Assembly: GCF_023101205.1 (NCBI RefSeq)
Contig: NZ_CP078078.1
Coordinates: 2,108,001-2,172,000, forward strand
Reading direction: 5' to 3'
DNA: 64,000 nucleotides
Source: Microbacterium aurugineum
Lineage (GTDB): Bacteria > Actinomycetota > Actinomycetes > Actinomycetales > Microbacteriaceae
Shown: positions 28,172 through 37,563 of the stretch, piece after piece
How positions within the stretch are numbered: the first letter of the stretch is position 1
Layout: the number at the start of each line of letters is the position of its first letter
Notes under the pieces: generated by a model
The model's database searches: none
Told to the model about the DNA's origin: nothing
The model's input: only the letters and a program-made list of their open reading frames with translations
Translations under genes and position numbers: made by a program

Positions 28172-28600
28172 ATGCCCCGTCGTCGCACTGCCCACACCTC
28201 CGCCGCCCCTCGGCGTGGTGCCCGGCACGGACGTCACGGACGTCTGGGCCGCAGCGAGGTCGTACGGCCTCCCCTCGCGCCCCTCGACGGACGCCTGGAC
28301 CGCTTCGACCTCACGGTCGGCACGGCGGTCGAGTTCCTCCGTGGAACCTGGCCGGAGCTGCAGGAGGTGCGATTCGAGATCGGGGCGATCCCGGGTTTCG
28401 ACGCGACCGACGAGGTTCCGCGCTGGTACCTCGACCGTGAGAACCGACGCATCGTGCTGTTCCGTCTGCCCATCGAACGGTTGCTTCCCCCGGGTCACGA
28501 CGACGCGCCGCATCGGCGGATGGCGATCGAGAGCGCCGTATTCCGGGCCGCCGCCGAGTACGTCGGTCGCGAGCCGTGGGATCTGGGCCACGAGCACTGA
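28172..28600 (+). CDS. Metallopeptidase-family (Rv3259-like) protein lacking HExxH
   Basis: 142 residues. A basic first 30 residues (RRRTAHTSAAPRRGARHGRHGR) lead to a zincin_1-like domain: LDRFDLTVGTAVEFLR, a central GFDATDEVPRWYLDRENRRIVLFRLPIERL, and HRRMAIESAVFRAAAEYVGREPWDL. Families annotated as metallopeptidase have HExxH at this last helix; here the position reads ESAVF, so zinc catalysis is not supported by the sequence. It may be a structural or binding relative. Equivalent in order to Rv3259 beside whiB2. Confidence 0.75.
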   Translation: MPRRRTAHTSAAPRRGARHGRHGRLGRSEVVRPPLAPLDGRLDRFDLTVGTAVEFLRGTWPELQEVRFEIGAIPGFDATDEVPRWYLDRENRRIVLFRLPIERLLPPGHDDAPHRRMAIESAVFRAAAEYVGREPWDLGHEH

Positions 28601-28617
28601 CCTCTCCCCGCGGGAGA

Positions 28618-30000
28618 TCAGGGGTAGACCGTGATCGCCTTCTCCACGCCGGCGCTGGCCTGCACGGGTGACACGGCGATCGCTCCCGGGGCGGTGAGGG
28701 TCAGGGCGGCGCGAATCGAGCCGTCCGTCCTCATCCGATAGGTGGCGCCGGGATCGACTTCCACGCCGAGCGACTCGCCTGCGGCGATGACCATCTCCTC
28801 GGGCAGACCCCCGTCCGACGTCTCGAGGGTGACGGTCACATCCTGATCCGACGTGTTCGCGAGCTGGACCCGGGGCGCCGGCCCCGACGGCACGGCGAAC
28901 AGGACATCGCCCTCGATCTCCGGCGCCGGGGTGATCCAGGCGAAGTCGGAGTCGCGACCGAAGCCGTCCTGCTCCCGGAGCGCGGCCACGACCGGAGCGT
29001 CCGAAACGACGTCGACCGTGTACGAACCCGGTGCCAGGCCGGTGAGCGCGACCTGCGCGGGCAGGTCGGCTTCGACGGGGACCGAGAACTCATCGACCAC
29101 GGCGGACGATCCCTCGGCCCGCACCCGGACCTGCACCCGAGCATCCACTCCCGGTGACAGCACTCGGAGGACGGCCATCTCGGCATCGTCCCCTGCGGAC
29201 GCGAAGACTTGGACCCCGGCCAGCACGAGGTTCTCCTGCGGGCCCGCGACGGCGTCCTGCAGATCGATACCCGCCGGGTCGAGGACCTGCACGAGGGAGG
29301 ACTGGAGGACGGCACGGACGGGTGCCCCCACCGCCCCGACGCGAACCACGGGCGTGGTGTTCCCCGCCGCGATCGACGTCAGCGGGACCGCGGTCTGCGT
29401 GCGAGCGGGCACGATCACGGTGCGCGCGCTCCTCGTCTCTCCATAGACCGAGAGCGTGACGGTCGACGGCACCTCGGCCGCGTTCGTCAGGATCACGATG
29501 TCTTCGGTGCCGGTCGCGGTGCTGCCGCCCACGAGCCACGAGTCCAGCTTCGGAACACCGCAGGGGGCGGCCGCGTATCCGGCGAGATCCTCTGTCGCGA
29601 TGCTGACCGACTCGGCGGCGGCGATCAAGGGAGCAGTGCGTCCTTCCACAGTGCCGGTGAGCACGCGGACCTCGCCGGCATCCGGCACATCCTTCACGGC
29701 GAGCCCCTCGGACGCGGGGTCTCCCGAGGTTCCGCCGAGGGTCACGGTCGGCCGCGCGGCGGACGACATGCTGAGCGGATCGATCGCGTCGCGACCGAGC
29801 GCGCGGAGGTCCCCGTTGCAGACGAGCACGCTGTCGCCGGGAAGGGGGGTGACCTGCATCTGGGCCGCGTCGTGGCTGATGCTCGGCCAGGGCGCATGCA
29901 CGGCCGCAGCGATCCCTGCCACACAGGCGACGATGACCACGCCTCCCGTGACCAGGCGCGCGCTGGTGGCGGCGACGCGGATTGCGCGTGAGCGGCTCAT
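28618..30000 (-). CDS. DUF5719 family secreted/anchored protein
   Basis: 460 residues. One N-terminal membrane helix (about 14-36) leaves most of the chain outside. The body is beta-rich with a repeating pattern of about 100 residues (IVILTNAAEVPSTVTLSVYG, RVQLANTSDQDVTVTLETSDG), like tandem immunoglobulin-type folds. DUF5719 genes sit beside the giant glycosyltransferase and whiB in Microbacteriaceae and relatives. The ATG overlaps the glycosyltransferase stop by four bases. A cell-wall-associated or glycan-assembly accessory role is inferred only from position. Confidence 0.82.
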   Translation of the reverse strand: MSRSRAIRVAATSARLVTGGVVIVACVAGIAAAVHAPWPSISHDAAQMQVTPLPGDSVLVCNGDLRALGRDAIDPLSMSSAARPTVTLGGTSGDPASEGLAVKDVPDAGEVRVLTGTVEGRTAPLIAAAESVSIATEDLAGYAAAPCGVPKLDSWLVGGSTATGTEDIVILTNAAEVPSTVTLSVYGETRSARTVIVPARTQTAVPLTSIAAGNTTPVVRVGAVGAPVRAVLQSSLVQVLDPAGIDLQDAVAGPQENLVLAGVQVFASAGDDAEMAVLRVLSPGVDARVQVRVRAEGSSAVVDEFSVPVEADLPAQVALTGLAPGSYTVDVVSDAPVVAALREQDGFGRDSDFAWITPAPEIEGDVLFAVPSGPAPRVQLANTSDQDVTVTLETSDGGLPEEMVIAAGESLGVEVDPGATYRMRTDGSIRAALTLTAPGAIAVSPVQASAGVEKAITVYP

Positions 30001-33000
30001 CGGTCTCCCTCCACGGACCTGTCGGGGCCGTCCTCATCAGCGCCTGCCGGTGGGGACGCGTCGTCCGCTGCGGCAGCCTCATCGCCGCTCGGCTCGGGGT
30101 CGGTCTCAGGTTCAGCGATCGGCATCAGCGCCTCATCGTTCAGGGCAGCGGCATCCTGCGGCTCCTCGAGAGCACCGACCGGAGCCTGCTCCTCGAGATC
30201 GTGCCGGTCCTCCGCATGCCGCGGAAGCACCAGAGGCTCATCCGGAGCGCGCCCGACGATCCGGGACTGCGCGCGCGCCGCGCGTCGCGAGGCGCGCGTG
30301 GGGATCGACAACAGCAATGCGGCGAGCACCGCCATCAGCTGGAGCGTGAGGACGAGCCTGACCGTCCCCTGCTGAGCGGCGCTGAGGGCAGGAGAGGCCA
30401 CAGCCTCCGCCTCCAGCCGCCAGAGCACCCCGCGATCCGTACGGCCCGCATGCACGAGCCCGGGACGCTGATCGATCGAGGCGATGGCCATGGCACGGAG
30501 GGCACGCGCCTTGTCTCCGTCGCTGCCGGCGCCCTGAGCGACCAGCACGTAGCTGATCCCCTTCGCCGCCAGCTCACCCGGCGCATCGAACTCGCGAGCG
30601 GACAGCAGGTCCACCGCGAGGGTGGAGACGTCCGCCCCCTGCGGTTCCGTCGCCGTCGAGGTCATGGTCGTCTGCGACCCCAAGGTCTTGCTCGCACCCC
30701 GGACGACCTCGACCGCGAGTCCGCCGTCGTTCTTCGGGGTGAGGACGAGCGTCGCGACGTCGCGATCACCCGCTGCCTGGGCTGCGACGTAGGCGGGCAG
30801 AGTGGATTCGGGACCGTTCGTGAGGAGGGAGCGATCCGTGTGGAAAGCCGTGAGCGCCGGGACCGCGCAGACCGCGAGGGACAGGGCCGCGACGGTCGCT
30901 GCGACACCTCTCAGGCGAGGCGCAGTGATGGCCGTGTCCAGCGTGACGAGCGCAGCGCCGAGCACCCCGATCCAGGCCAGACTGAGGCCTGCCCCCGGCC
31001 AGATCGCCACTCCAGCGCCCTGGTCGAAGCTCACGGTGACGCCCACGGCGAAGAAGGCGGTGGCGAGGCCGGTGACCGCGACGACGAGGAGCATGATCCC
31101 CGCCCGCCACCGCGGCGCCAGGGCCGAGCACAGAGCGAGGAGCGCGGTCGGGGCACAGAGAACCCAGACCCAGGGTGTGACCGCTTCGGGCGCGAATGAT
31201 GCCCACCCGGCGAGGTCCGTGGTCGGGAAGCCCATCGCGAGGGCCAACCTGCCCGCGGCGTCGGCTGAGGCCTGCGAGCCCGCCCAGATCAGACCGGGGT
31301 CGCCCAGGACACCCCACGGTGTCCCGTGCGCGAACTGCCAGAAGACGAGGGGGGCGAACAGAGCCACCGTCGGAACCGGCAGCCAGAGCAGACGCACGGC
31401 CCCCCGGAACTGCGCCGTGCCGAGCACGATGCCGAGCGCCACGATCCACAGCAGGACCAGCGCGGGCGCCAGCGAGGGCGCGCACGCGAGGACGGCCGCG
31501 AGCAGCAGCGATGCACTGCCGGCGGCTCCCCACGACCGGTGGGCGACCACGGCGGTGTGGAAGAGCCAAGGAAGGAGGAGATGTACGAGGACGGCGCTCG
31601 GACGCCCCTCAACGAGCGCCGTGAGGAACGGAGGGGTGAGCGCCCATGCGACGCCGGCGAAGATGCGCAAGCCCGACCGGTCGGTCACCCGAGTCGCGGC
31701 GAACCATCCCCCGAGGACGGCGAGCGGGAGGGCGAGGATCCACAGGAGCACCATCGCGAACGACGGACCAGCAGGCCACAGGGTACCGAGCACCGCCACG
31801 ACCGCTGCGAACGGATCGGCAGGTCCGATGAGGTCGACGGCGGTGCCCCGAAGGCCCCAGGCCGCGTCGCTCCACAGCGTGGCGACGGTCTGACGGAGCG
31901 GGAGGAGTCCGCCGCCGCCGAGTGCCGGCCACGCCAGGAGGGTGGTGAACGAGGCGATGCTGACGACGAGCGCCCCGAGCACGGCCCACGCTCCCCCTCC
32001 GGAGAAGAAGCGGAGTTCGCTGACCGCGCCGCCCTCGCTGCCATGCCCGTCGTCGAGGTGCCGACGCAGATCCGAGGAGGTGATGCGCAGCGGCGCGATG
32101 CTCGCCCACGTCGACGTTCGGAAGGCGCGGATGCGCGACCTCGATCGCGCGATCGCTCCGAGGCGGATCATCGCGGTGAGCGCTGCCCCCCATTCAGGGA
32201 GCACGGCCTCGGGCCGCTTGCCGATGAGGTGGGTGAGGGAGCGCCACAGCGCGAGCGGAAGCAGGCTCAGCCAGTGCAGCGGCACCGCCGCGGCGGGAGC
32301 GTAGGCCAGGCGTCGATGCAATTGGGCGAGCCGCGTGACGTACGCCCGGCGCGACCGCCCGGACGGCAGCGCCGCAGGACCACCGGGAGCAGCCGAGATT
32401 CGTGCGCTCGGTGCGAGTACGACGCGTCCGCCGCCCAGGCGTGCCCGCACCCCGAGGTCGAGTCCCTCATCGGCGCCGGCGAGGGCGGGGTCGAGACGCA
32501 GAGCATCGCGGACTTCGCCCCGGATGAGGATGCCCCGCACATCGGACCCGAGAGCGTCATCCATGCGATCGTGCTGGCCCTGGTCGAGTTCGCCGGCCGC
32601 GAGCTCGACCGAGCGGCCGAGAGCGGTCATCGTCACCCCGAGGGAGACGATCTCGCGGTCGTTGTCGGTCGCGACGAGCTTGGGCGCGATGATCGCTGCG
32701 GAGGGCGAGCGTTCCAGCGTTCCGCGAAGACGCTCCAGTGCGCGCGGATGCGGGGCCGTGTCCTGGGCGAGCAACCAGATCGCTGAGCCTTCGAGCACCC
32801 GCGGCCGAGCGAGGTCGACCGCCTCGGCGAAGGAGGTGCTGGCGCGTGCCTCGATGATGCCCTCGACCGTCGCGGCGACCGCTTCGCTCTCCCGCATCGA
32901 AGACGAATCCCCGCAGACGACGAGCGTCACGGCGTCCGCGGGTGCGGTCTGGGATCGCACGGCGTCGAGAGTGCGGAGGAGCTGCGCGCGGGAGGCGGAT

Positions 33001-33041
33001 CCGGGGCGCGCGACGATGATGGCGTGAACTCGGGCTGGCAT
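29997..33041 (-). CDS. Large membrane glycosyltransferase (GT2 domain plus about a dozen helices)
   Basis: 1014 residues. The N-terminal 250 residues form a GT2-type domain: VHAIIVARPGSASRAQLLRTL, LVVCGDSS, IWLLAQDTAPHP (in place of the canonical DDD region) and an ADEGLDLGVRARLGG segment. About twelve membrane helices follow (about 340-900), and a Pro/Glu/Asp-rich acidic tail ends the protein. The canonical Asp-rich metal site is weak, so activity is uncertain. This fusion lies beside whiB and DUF5719 in actinobacteria and is thought to act on cell-envelope glycans. GACGAGGAC before the ATG is a weak start signal. Confidence 0.82.
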   Translation of the reverse strand: MPARVHAIIVARPGSASRAQLLRTLDAVRSQTAPADAVTLVVCGDSSSMRESEAVAATVEGIIEARASTSFAEAVDLARPRVLEGSAIWLLAQDTAPHPRALERLRGTLERSPSAAIIAPKLVATDNDREIVSLGVTMTALGRSVELAAGELDQGQHDRMDDALGSDVRGILIRGEVRDALRLDPALAGADEGLDLGVRARLGGGRVVLAPSARISAAPGGPAALPSGRSRRAYVTRLAQLHRRLAYAPAAAVPLHWLSLLPLALWRSLTHLIGKRPEAVLPEWGAALTAMIRLGAIARSRSRIRAFRTSTWASIAPLRITSSDLRRHLDDGHGSEGGAVSELRFFSGGGAWAVLGALVVSIASFTTLLAWPALGGGGLLPLRQTVATLWSDAAWGLRGTAVDLIGPADPFAAVVAVLGTLWPAGPSFAMVLLWILALPLAVLGGWFAATRVTDRSGLRIFAGVAWALTPPFLTALVEGRPSAVLVHLLLPWLFHTAVVAHRSWGAAGSASLLLAAVLACAPSLAPALVLLWIVALGIVLGTAQFRGAVRLLWLPVPTVALFAPLVFWQFAHGTPWGVLGDPGLIWAGSQASADAAGRLALAMGFPTTDLAGWASFAPEAVTPWVWVLCAPTALLALCSALAPRWRAGIMLLVVAVTGLATAFFAVGVTVSFDQGAGVAIWPGAGLSLAWIGVLGAALVTLDTAITAPRLRGVAATVAALSLAVCAVPALTAFHTDRSLLTNGPESTLPAYVAAQAAGDRDVATLVLTPKNDGGLAVEVVRGASKTLGSQTTMTSTATEPQGADVSTLAVDLLSAREFDAPGELAAKGISYVLVAQGAGSDGDKARALRAMAIASIDQRPGLVHAGRTDRGVLWRLEAEAVASPALSAAQQGTVRLVLTLQLMAVLAALLLSIPTRASRRAARAQSRIVGRAPDEPLVLPRHAEDRHDLEEQAPVGALEEPQDAAALNDEALMPIAEPETDPEPSGDEAAAADDASPPAGADEDGPDRSVEGDR

Positions 33042-33133
33042 GTCCTCGTCAGCCTATGCGCGGGTCAGGCGGCGCTGGAGCAGCCCGTGCGGCGCGCCCG
33101 CGAAGCCGTGCCACGCGGAGACGATGCGGACGA

Positions 33134-33499
33134 TCAGCTGGCGCGACGCTTGAGCTTGCGGCGTTCGCGCTCCGAGAGACCGCCCCAGATGCCGAAGCGC
33201 TCATCGTTGTTGAGCGCGTACTCGAGGCACTCGCTGCGGACGTCGCACGTCGTGCAGATGCGCTTGGCGTCCCTGGTGGATCCACCCTTCTCAGGGAAGA
33301 ATGCCTCCGGGTCCGTCTGCGAGCAGAGTGCGTCGCTCTGCCAGGCGAGGGCGTTGTCATCGTCGGATGCTTCGGTCCGTCGAACCCCGGGAACACCGAG
33401 GTTGATCGGATCGACGAACCAGTTCTCCGGTACGTCGGAACGGTATCCCGTCATCTCGATCTCCAACCCTGTCTCCGCCCCCCGGCGGGCCGTGCTCAT
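33134..33499 (-). CDS. whiB2: WhiB-family iron-sulfur regulator (WhiB2/WhmD type)
   Basis: 121 residues. The four cluster cysteines are C59, C82, C85 and C91 (ALCSQTDPEAFFP, ICTTC, SECLEYAL), followed by the GIWGGLSERERR turn and a basic KLKRR tail for DNA contact. WhiB2/WhmD/WhiB proteins bind a 4Fe-4S cluster, partner the main sigma factor and are needed for septation and division. The neighbourhood (manA, DUF3499, Rv3259-like) matches whiB2 of mycobacteria. The start at 33499 is favoured by a promoter whose -10 ends five bases upstream. Confidence 0.92.
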   Translation of the reverse strand: MSTARRGAETGLEIEMTGYRSDVPENWFVDPINLGVPGVRRTEASDDDNALAWQSDALCSQTDPEAFFPEKGGSTRDAKRICTTCDVRSECLEYALNNDERFGIWGGLSERERRKLKRRAS

Positions 33500-33533
33500 G
33501 ACTAATTACACCCGTGTCATTCGCTCCGGTCAA
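33500..33533 (-). promoter_or_regulatory. Promoter of the whiB gene, probably leaderless
   Basis: Minus-strand TTGACC (33528-33533), a 17-base spacer and TGTAAT (33505-33510) end five bases before the ATG. This is one of the few places in the window with a recognisable -35. Confidence 0.55.
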
Positions 33534-33547
33534 GTCGCGGATCGTAA

Positions 33548-33580
33548 ACCCTCAAGCGGCTCTTTAAGGTTCTTGAGGGT
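33548..33580 (-). terminator. Stem-loop downstream of manA
   Basis: ACCCTCAAG (33548-33556) and CTTGAGGGT (33572-33580) form a perfect 9-bp stem with a 15-base loop, followed by TTTACG in the manA direction. It lies between the manA stop and the whiB promoter. Confidence 0.6.
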
Positions 33581-33609
33581 CGATCGGCGTGTCGCGCGGT
33601 CGGGTCTGC

Positions 33610-34746
33610 TCAGCGCCCGGGGCTCGCGATGAAGACCTCGCCGACGCCGGAAACGGAGAGGGTGTCTTCGTCGGCACTCGCGAACGCCGCTGCACCGACC
33701 ACGACGTCGATTCGCTCGCCGTCCGCAGAAGCGACGGCGACCTGCCCGTCCGTCGCGAGCACCATCGTCGGCCCGGACACGTCGAGGGCGACGGGGGTTC
33801 CGTCGAGCTCGATCCTCGTGAGCGCGAAGTCGGGCACCGGAACCGGATACGCCGTGACCCCGCCGTCACCGTGGGGGCGCAGCACCGGAACCTCACCGGG
33901 AGTGGCGTCGAGGATCGCGAGCAGTTCGGGGACATCGATGCGTTTCGGGGTGAGCCCGCCCCGCAGCACGTTGTCGCTCGCCGCCATGATCTCCACCCCG
34001 AGTCCGGACAGGTACGCATGGAGCAGACCCGCGCGCAGGAACACCGCCTCGCCGCGACGCAGGACGACGTGGTTCATGAGCAGGGCGACCACGACGCCCG
34101 GATCCCCCGGATAGTTCTCGGCGACGCTCGCGATGGCACGGAGCGTCGTCCCCCACTCCCCCGTGTCACCGTCTCCACGCACGGACGCGGCCACGACGGC
34201 CGAGATGATGTCGTCGACCGCAGCGTTCGCTCCGCCCCCGAGCAACCAGCCGATCGTGTCCCGCAGGGAATCGTCGCCGGCGCCGAGTCGGTCGCGCAGC
34301 TGGACGACGCCCTCGCTCTCGTCGAGCAGCCCCAGCAGCGCGAGCGTCTCGTCGACCGGACGAAGACCGCTCAGCGACTCGAACCGCTCGCTGAGGGCGA
34401 CGATGAGCTCGGGCTTGTGGTTGTCGTCCCGGTAGTTGCGCTGCGGATCATCCGCAGCGAGTTCACTCTCGCGCTCCCAGCCCGCGCGTGCCTGCGCGAT
34501 CGTCGGGTGCACCTGGATCGAGAGCGGACGCCCGGCCGCGAGGAGCTTGAGCAGGTACGGCAGGGTCCCTCCGGTGACCTGATCGAGGGTTCCCCCTCCG
34601 GCGACATCGGCCGGATCTCCGGGGTGGTCCCCGAACCACACCTCAGCCTCCGGCGCGCCTGTCGGCGTGCGCCCTTCGAGTCCGGCGAGGAGGGAGTCGG
34701 ATCCCCACGCGTAGTCGCGGGGAGCATTCGTGAGGCTCAGCAGCAT
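33610..34746 (-). CDS. manA: Mannose-6-phosphate isomerase, class I
   Basis: 378 residues. ManA interconverts fructose-6-phosphate and mannose-6-phosphate, feeding GDP-mannose synthesis. Seen: YAWGS near the N-terminus, the zinc ligands in LSIQVHP and HKPEL, and the signature VEIMAASDNVLRGGLTPKRID. Full length. The ATG at 34746 has TACGCT six bases upstream. The neighbourhood (whiB2, DUF3499) is the same as in mycobacteria. Supplies mannose for cell-envelope glycans. Confidence 0.95.
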   Translation of the reverse strand: MLLSLTNAPRDYAWGSDSLLAGLEGRTPTGAPEAEVWFGDHPGDPADVAGGGTLDQVTGGTLPYLLKLLAAGRPLSIQVHPTIAQARAGWERESELAADDPQRNYRDDNHKPELIVALSERFESLSGLRPVDETLALLGLLDESEGVVQLRDRLGAGDDSLRDTIGWLLGGGANAAVDDIISAVVAASVRGDGDTGEWGTTLRAIASVAENYPGDPGVVVALLMNHVVLRRGEAVFLRAGLLHAYLSGLGVEIMAASDNVLRGGLTPKRIDVPELLAILDATPGEVPVLRPHGDGGVTAYPVPVPDFALTRIELDGTPVALDVSGPTMVLATDGQVAVASADGERIDVVVGAAAFASADEDTLSVSGVGEVFIASPGR

Positions 34747-34758
34747 GGTCCCAGCGTA
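34747..34758 (-). promoter_or_regulatory. Leaderless -10 element for manA
   Basis: Minus-strand TACGCT (34753-34758) and spacer GGGACC before the ATG at 34746. Confidence 0.5.
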
Positions 34759-34800
34759 GGGTGCACTGCGGCGTTCAGCGACGCGCCGAGCGCGGCGCGG

Positions 34801-34813
34801 TAGCCTGAACGCG
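34801..34813 (+). promoter_or_regulatory. Leaderless -10 element for the O-antigen ligase operon
   Basis: TAGCCT (34801-34806), then the seven-base spacer GAACGCG and the ATG at 34814. Confidence 0.5.
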
Positions 34814-36229
34814 ATGGCCCAGTACACCAAGCACCCGGTGGCAGCCCCGCCGACACCGCCGGAGCGCGAGTCGACGGGGCATCTGATGCTGCGCGGCTAC
34901 GTGATCCTCGTGTTGATCGTGACGTTCGCGCACACCGCGGTGTACAACCTCGTCGGCATGGAGGGGGCCGGTGCCACTCTCGTCGCCTTCACACTCGCGA
35001 CGCTGGCCATCGGCGTCCCGATGCTGGCCCGCAATCACCCGCAGCCGTTCCGCTGGCGGCGCCTGCCCTGGACGGCGATCGGCTACACGGCGTTCGCCCT
35101 CCTGTCCGTCGCCTGGTCGCAATGGCGGGGGCCGACTCTGATCACCTGGTTCCTCCTCGCCGCGGTGACCGTCAACGGCCTCTTCATCGCGCACGTGCTC
35201 ACCTGGCATGAGATCGTGCGGGCCCTCTCCTCCGCGTTCAAGTGGATCCTCGGCCTCTCGCTCGCCCTCGAGCTGTGGGTCTCACTCGTCCTGCACGGTC
35301 CGCTCCTGCCGAATTTCGCGACGCTGCCGGACGGCCGGATCGACCCGCAGCTCTACTGGGTGCGCGACAACCTCTTCGACGGCGGCAGGATCCAGGGGAT
35401 CGTCGGCAATGCGAACGTGCTCGCGATCATCTCGCTGTTCTCGATCATCACTTTCGGGGTGCTGTTCGTCGCCCGCGCGCGCTGGCGCACCACGCTCGCG
35501 CTCTGGATGCTCCTCGCGGCATACTTCCTGTTCCGCACGTCCTCCGTGACCGCGTTCATCTGCGCAGCCGCGACCGCGGTCGTCCTCGTGGTCGCACTCC
35601 TCATGCGTCGCGCCCGCACTCCCGGCGCACGAACGCGCATCTACGTCGTCGCCATCGGCGGGACGGCTCTGGCCGCGGCCGTGGTCTGGCTGCTTCGAGA
35701 GCCACTCCTCGGACTCGTCGGCCGCACCTCCGATCTCACCGGACGTTCCGATCTGATCTGGGCGAAAGTCCTGGAACGCGTCCGCGAGCACCCGATTCTC
35801 GGCAACGGCTTCTCCAGCCCCTGGATCCCCACCGACCCGTCGTTCGATCACTGGATCACCGATCACGGCATCACCGTCTTCCACGCGCACAACATGTGGC
35901 TCGATGTCCTGTTCCAGCTCGGCGTCGTCGGCGTCATCCTGATGGGCGTGGCGTACCTGAGCCTGTTGTGGCGCTCCTGGTTCTTCGCCGTCGATCGCCC
36001 TCGGTGGGATCTCGATTCCGCGCGCCCCTTCTCTCCGCTGACTCTGCTGCCCAGCCTGTTCACCGTGGTCCTCCTCGTCCAGGGGTTCGCCGAGTCGACG
36101 CCGATCATGCTGTGGGGCTGGATGCTCGTGGTGCTCCTGTCGTTCAAGCTGAAGTCGGTCCCGCTGGTCGGGGTCGGCGAGCGCGACCTCGTGTTCGAGC
36201 GCGGTGCCCGGCAACGGCGGGTTCCGTGA
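34814..36229 (+). CDS. O-antigen ligase family (WaaL/Wzy-like) membrane protein 1
   Basis: 471 residues with about eleven membrane helices (from residue 27 to 445). The Wzy_C region includes RIQGIVGNANVLAII, then a large extracellular loop with GRTSDLTGRSDLIWAKVLERVREHPILGNGFSSPW and HAHNMWLDVLFQLGVVG, the conserved H-N-D segment of the ligase/polymerase family. These enzymes transfer or polymerise lipid-linked glycans outside the membrane. Its stop overlaps the start of a second, related gene (GTGA). Position upstream of galactan genes suggests joining of surface glycans; substrate unknown. Confidence 0.85.
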   Translation: MAQYTKHPVAAPPTPPERESTGHLMLRGYVILVLIVTFAHTAVYNLVGMEGAGATLVAFTLATLAIGVPMLARNHPQPFRWRRLPWTAIGYTAFALLSVAWSQWRGPTLITWFLLAAVTVNGLFIAHVLTWHEIVRALSSAFKWILGLSLALELWVSLVLHGPLLPNFATLPDGRIDPQLYWVRDNLFDGGRIQGIVGNANVLAIISLFSIITFGVLFVARARWRTTLALWMLLAAYFLFRTSSVTAFICAAATAVVLVVALLMRRARTPGARTRIYVVAIGGTALAAAVVWLLREPLLGLVGRTSDLTGRSDLIWAKVLERVREHPILGNGFSSPWIPTDPSFDHWITDHGITVFHAHNMWLDVLFQLGVVGVILMGVAYLSLLWRSWFFAVDRPRWDLDSARPFSPLTLLPSLFTVVLLVQGFAESTPIMLWGWMLVVLLSFKLKSVPLVGVGERDLVFERGARQRRVP

Positions 36230-37524
36230 CGTCGTCGCGCCCCCTGGTGCGGCTGCTCGGATCGGTCGAGCTGGCTCGCGCCTTCGCCCTCGCCACTCTG
36301 ACCACGATCTTCGCCTCGTACGCGATCGAGCGGATGACGTCGAAGGTCACGCTGGCCACCATCATCACGGTGCTCTGCCTCCTGGGCGCGGCGATCCTGT
36401 GGGTCCGACGGGATGAGCTGTCCCTTCTCCGGATCGCCCCGTCGTCGCTCATCGCCTTCCTCGGCTGGGCTCTGGTGAGCTTGGTGTGGACGACGGACCG
36501 CTCGGACACGCTGTTCGGCTGGATGTCACTGTTCGGCTACGCGTTCCTCGCGATCACGATCGGCCACATCCGTGACACCCTCCAGACCGTTCGCGCGATC
36601 GGCGACACCCTGCGCGCCCTCCTCGCCGTCTCGCTGGGGATCGAGATCCTGTCCGGCATCCTCCTCGATCTCCCGTTCACCTTCCTCGCGATCCAGGGAA
36701 ACCTGGCGGAAGGCGGTCCGATCCAGGGCCTGTTCGGCAGCCGCAACATGCTCGGGTTCATCGCGGTCATCGCCCTCATCACGTTCGTCATCGAGTGGCG
36801 CACGCAGTCCGTGAACCCGCCACTCGCCGTGGTCTCGATCGGCCTCGCCGGTTCCCTGGCCTTCCTCTCGGCATCGCCGACCGTGCTCGTTCTCGCCGTC
36901 GCAGTGGGCACCGTCACGCTCGCGCTGACGATCGTGCGACACACGTCACCCGCGCGGCGCAACATCGTGCAGCTCGTCCTCGGGATCCTCGTGACCCTGA
37001 CGCTCGCGATCGCGTTCGCGCTGCGCCACCAGATCATCGCGCTGCTGGATGCCGGATCGGACTTCTCGATCCGCGCGTCTCTGTGGAACACGATCCTCGA
37101 CTTCGTCGCCGTGAGACCGATCAACGGGTGGGGATGGTTCGGTGAGTGGGCCCGTGGCGAATACCCGTTCACCTTCATCAACTTCCAGCTGGACGACCAT
37201 CACCAGAGCGCACTGAACGCGTTCTTCGATGTGCTGCTCCAGCTCGGCGCGGCCGGTCTGGTGCTGTTCCTTTTGCTGGGCGGCGTTGCGCTGATCCGCT
37301 CCTGGCTGGTGGCCAGCGTGCGACGCTCGGTCGTCTACGCCTGGACGCCGATCATGCTGGTCACGTTGGCCGTCGACTCGATGTTCGAGAGCTTCACGCT
37401 GGTCGGCGCCGGGTGGTTCATGCTGGTGCTCTGCGCGTTGCGCGCCGGACAATCGCGGTCCTGGCGCGAGAACATCGACGCTGTGCACACGGGCGCGATC
37501 CCGACGCTCCGCCCACAGGAGTGA
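36226..37524 (+). CDS. O-antigen ligase family membrane protein 2
   Basis: 432 residues from a GTG at 36226 that overlaps the preceding stop. About ten membrane helices. Family features: IQGLFGSRNMLGFIAVIALITF in the core, SIRASLWNTILDFVAVRPINGWGWFGEW in the loop, and DDHHQSALNAFFDVLLQLGAAG corresponding to the HxHN..LD segment of the first paralogue. The two genes are tandem paralogues, diverged in the loop, so they may act on different glycans or as ligase and polymerase. Codon use fits the neighbours. Confidence 0.85.
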   Translation: MTSSRPLVRLLGSVELARAFALATLTTIFASYAIERMTSKVTLATIITVLCLLGAAILWVRRDELSLLRIAPSSLIAFLGWALVSLVWTTDRSDTLFGWMSLFGYAFLAITIGHIRDTLQTVRAIGDTLRALLAVSLGIEILSGILLDLPFTFLAIQGNLAEGGPIQGLFGSRNMLGFIAVIALITFVIEWRTQSVNPPLAVVSIGLAGSLAFLSASPTVLVLAVAVGTVTLALTIVRHTSPARRNIVQLVLGILVTLTLAIAFALRHQIIALLDAGSDFSIRASLWNTILDFVAVRPINGWGWFGEWARGEYPFTFINFQLDDHHQSALNAFFDVLLQLGAAGLVLFLLLGGVALIRSWLVASVRRSVVYAWTPIMLVTLAVDSMFESFTLVGAGWFMLVLCALRAGQSRSWRENIDAVHTGAIPTLRPQE

Positions 37525-37541
37525 CCGCCCACAGGGGTGGC

Positions 37542-37563
37542 TGAGGGCGCCGCGGCGCGCTCA
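37542..37563. terminator. Possible hairpin between convergent ligase and galE genes
   Basis: TGAGGGCGCC (37542-37551) and GGCGCGCTCA (37554-37563) pair with one mismatch. The right arm includes the galE stop codon and the loop is very tight, so only a weak bidirectional terminator is proposed. Confidence 0.3.
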
